This document shows positions 61,387 to 64,000 of a stretch of 64,000 bases of DNA, one piece after another (the stretch's first letter is position 1; every line of letters starts with the position of its first letter). A program made the translations under genes and the position numbers. The notes under the pieces are model-generated. The model saw nothing but the letters and a program-made list of their open reading frames with translations, was not told the origin of the DNA and did no database searches. This DNA comes from Aphis gossypii (lineage: Eukaryota > Arthropoda > Insecta > Hemiptera > Aphididae), in assembly GCF_020184175.1 (NCBI RefSeq), contig NC_065530.1, positions 25,893,260 through 25,957,259 on the forward strand, read 5' to 3'.

Positions 61387-64000
61387 CTCATTGATATACT
61401 TTTTTAATCGTAGTTTTAATAATATAGATATATTTTTTCCGTTAAATGAAGAAAATATCACGCAACGTATTTTTGTTCCTTGCTTTGAAATAGATATCAC
61501 ATTTGGTGAATATATTATATTTAAAGGAAAATATTATAGATGAGTTAATTGTAATCTATTCGTCCTATTCTTAGTCTATTGATAATTGTTATGAAAAATG
61601 TCAACTGTGCGAATGTCTGATAATACAATAGTGCGTACTAGGTAGGTAAATTGTGTTTTATTCAATTTGATTTTTTTTACAATAAAATGTAAATATCAAA
61701 ATTATACCTTTTAAGTTTTATTTTTGTTTAATATCATGAAAGATGATTATCAAAATGTTGTCTCCGATTTTAGGGAATGTAAAGTATATTATCTTAATAT
61801 TTTGTTTCAAAAAACGTTAAATTGTACTCGGTATAATTAAGTATCACGTTTAATATTATTAATATTAGAATCCTCTCATATTCTCCCGTTTTGTGTTAAT
61901 CTGTCACTGATACATAGTACCACAGATATACAACATTTAATAGTAACTATCACGTAACAGTTATAGCTATTGCTTGTAATAATACAAATATATTAATATT
62001 ATCAGAAGCTTGATAGTTATAATATATACCACTATAGCAGTAATATTTCATATGTCCTAAGAAATAAAATTAATACTGCGGCAATAGGTACGTAATTTAT
62101 TCCTGGATTAAATATTATATATTATATGAAACAAAATCCACTGATAATACTTCAAAAAATAATGATGCGTGATATTTTTAGGCGCCATAATAGTAATCAA
62201 TAGAAAAATTATCATAATATAGTTTAACTTAATAAATTATAAAACAAAATGAGTGTTCATTATCAATGTAAAAATTGTACGCATCTTTATTATCCCATTA
62301 AACCTTTAAAATACATAATACTTAGAATGCAATCAATTTAAAGTAGATATCTTGTAAAACTAATCTTAAGGGGAAATTGCATTAAATGAATTAGGCATTG
62401 GTTGGACAAGATGGCTTTTTGGGATAAAGGGAAAAGCATTCAGCACACTTTAGTTCAAGTCAAACTGAAGATTCGAGTTTTTCTAAGAAAATCTCATTTC
62501 TCCCAATTATCGTTACCTATAAGAGAAATCTGTAAAGGATTTTTTAATTCGATTGATCCAATATTGTAAGAAAAGTTAAAGGAAAATTATTACCATATGT
62601 TTATATTATGATATAATACTAATCCCAGCTTATTTTATTCGTATAATTTAAATTAAAAATGTATTTTATATATTTTCAATCGATTTCAGTGTTTTGTCCA
62701 TAACTTCAAAATTAAAATGTATCAAATAGTCTTCTATGGAAAATGATGGCTTAAAGGAAGAGTAACGGCTTAAAACTTGTTTTCAATTTCTACAAACGAA
62801 ATCGGGTGCAAACATATTTAAGCGATGAGCAAATAATATAAGGTATGTGGTTTAATGGTTCCTCGAATAGCTTAACCACGTTATATTACACTTCAAAAGA
62901 ATAAAGTTAATAAAGTTTTAAACAAATGCTTCTTATTACTTGTCTATTTTATAGTAAAAACAAAATCCCAAGTAAACACCGCAAAGTTGTTTAACTAAAA
63001 ATAATGTTAGGTATTACCTAAACAAAATAAAATTTAATTTCCTAAAACACCGATATTATTATTAGAAAATTTATCTTTGGTAAACTGTACACAACTAATA
63101 ACAGAGAAATAATAATATTCGTATGTTCATCTAGAAAAAATAATACATAATACTTGAAATATTTTTCTAGATTTAAATTTATGATAAGTGATAATCAAAT
63201 TATCTAGATAATAATAATAAAAAAAATTCCAAAACAGCATTTTTATTTTAAACATAATATTATGTATTATTTGAGTTTAAATGTCTACCCTCGTAAATAA
63301 GTGGATACTACATAAGATTACCTATCATTGGTATTTATAAAGATAATATAATATTTATAAAAGAAGTAAATCAACATGAAAATTAAACCGAATAAGCATA
63401 CAATAGATAATAATATAAAATTAATTTTAAATTTTTCAAAAATATAATAGTCTATATAGAATATGATGATATAAGCATAAACAAGTTTCAAGATGTTACG
63501 AATAATATTTTTTAATTACAACAAAATAATTTAAATAAAAATAAATGTTTAAATTCGTAAAAATTTGATCTAAAAATGCCCATAAAAAATAATAATTATA
63601 AATGTTTATATCTTTTTGTTTTAATATTCATTACTTATCAAGAAACCGAAATTACATTTTCAAAGTTGTACCCAATGAACATTTTTTTTTATCACAATTA
63701 TTGAAAAAATCTTCTAAGAAAATAAAAAAATACTCATAAATGGCATTACATTTTGAAAATAATACTTAGTAAAAATATTTTTTAAATAAATATTTGGTGA
63801 AAAATAAAAGTACATATAATATTTTGGAAAATGTATTTATGGTTATTCGCTTTGAAATTCAAAAAAAAAAAAGAAAATCATTTGATGAAAAATTGTTATT
63901 TTATGAGTGATTATCTAATTCCATCAAAATTTAAACTTCAGACTTCAAAATTAATTTTTGTAATACAAATTTCATTAATTTTATTGGGATATAATAATGA

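Larger units (their letters stand above)
53926..64000 (-). other. Intron (or introns) upstream of exon A, incomplete
   Basis: Exon A starts in phase 0 with a normal acceptor, so an upstream coding exon must exist, but none carrying the first half of a furin prodomain (a W-x-V-x-I/V-x-GG or HGF-type segment) could be read on the minus strand to 64000. The stretch is A+T noise apart from a moderately complex patch at 55480-55730, a minus-strand ORF at 60502-60765 with no recognisable domain, X-box-like motifs at 61225-61386, and a patch at 62380-62480. T16 at 57651 and TA repeats at 56429-56451 are simple repeats. Confidence 0.75.

Noticed and set aside
1..64000. CRISPR arrays, tRNA or rRNA genes, bacterial operons, integrated viruses
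   Set aside because: No regularly spaced repeats, no tRNA B-box/T-loop pattern, no rRNA stretches and no viral gene were seen by eye. A tRNAscan or profile search could still find a degenerate example.

Overview
The window looks like eukaryotic, insect-type nuclear DNA. It is extremely A+T-rich, has no dense ORFs or operons, is crowded with homopolymers and TA microsatellites, and carries spliceosomal exons with GT-AG borders separated by introns of 15 kb and 25 kb. The protein family, the decayed LINE and the base composition suggest an arthropod. An aphid or other hemipteran is my best guess, but this is inference and not proven by the window.

One real protein-coding gene is visible, on the minus strand. 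It is an internal part of a furin-type proprotein convertase (kexin/subtilisin family). Three consecutive phase-0 exons were identified by reading the reverse strand: exon A (53821-53925, second half of the prodomain with the internal K-R-S site), exon B (28995-29132, primary R-F-K-R activation site and start of the mature enzyme) and exon C (13700-13834, start of the catalytic domain with the catalytic Asp in S-I-L-D-D-G). They join into 126 codons without a stop or frameshift. The signal peptide and first prodomain exon were not found and probably lie beyond 64000. The exons for the catalytic His, oxyanion Asn, Ser, P-domain and tail probably lie before position 1. The rest of the window is therefore mostly intron of this one gene.

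Layout in transcript order (right to left): 64000-53926, upstream intron with an RFX X-box-like cluster near 61.2-61.4 kb; exon A; 53820-29133, a 24.7-kb intron with a GC-richer block at 51.2-51.95 kb, another at 47.5-47.75 kb, a consensus CRE at 39.1 kb, and a decayed non-LTR retrotransposon (about 34.56-35.49 kb) inserted antisense to the host gene; exon B; 28994-13835, a 15.2-kb intron with little recognisable content; exon C, whose acceptor is an (AT)n microsatellite; then 13699-1, downstream intron with GC-richer islands at 10.3-10.6 and 8.6-9.7 kb.

I found no tRNA, rRNA, CRISPR array, bacterial-type gene or convincing new multi-gene system. The most interesting points are the histidine-enriched pH-sensor/internal cleavage site of the prodomain, the longer linker after the activation site, the microsatellite acceptor of exon C, the unexplained GC-rich intronic blocks, and an odd pile-up of homopolymers at exactly 16 bases.
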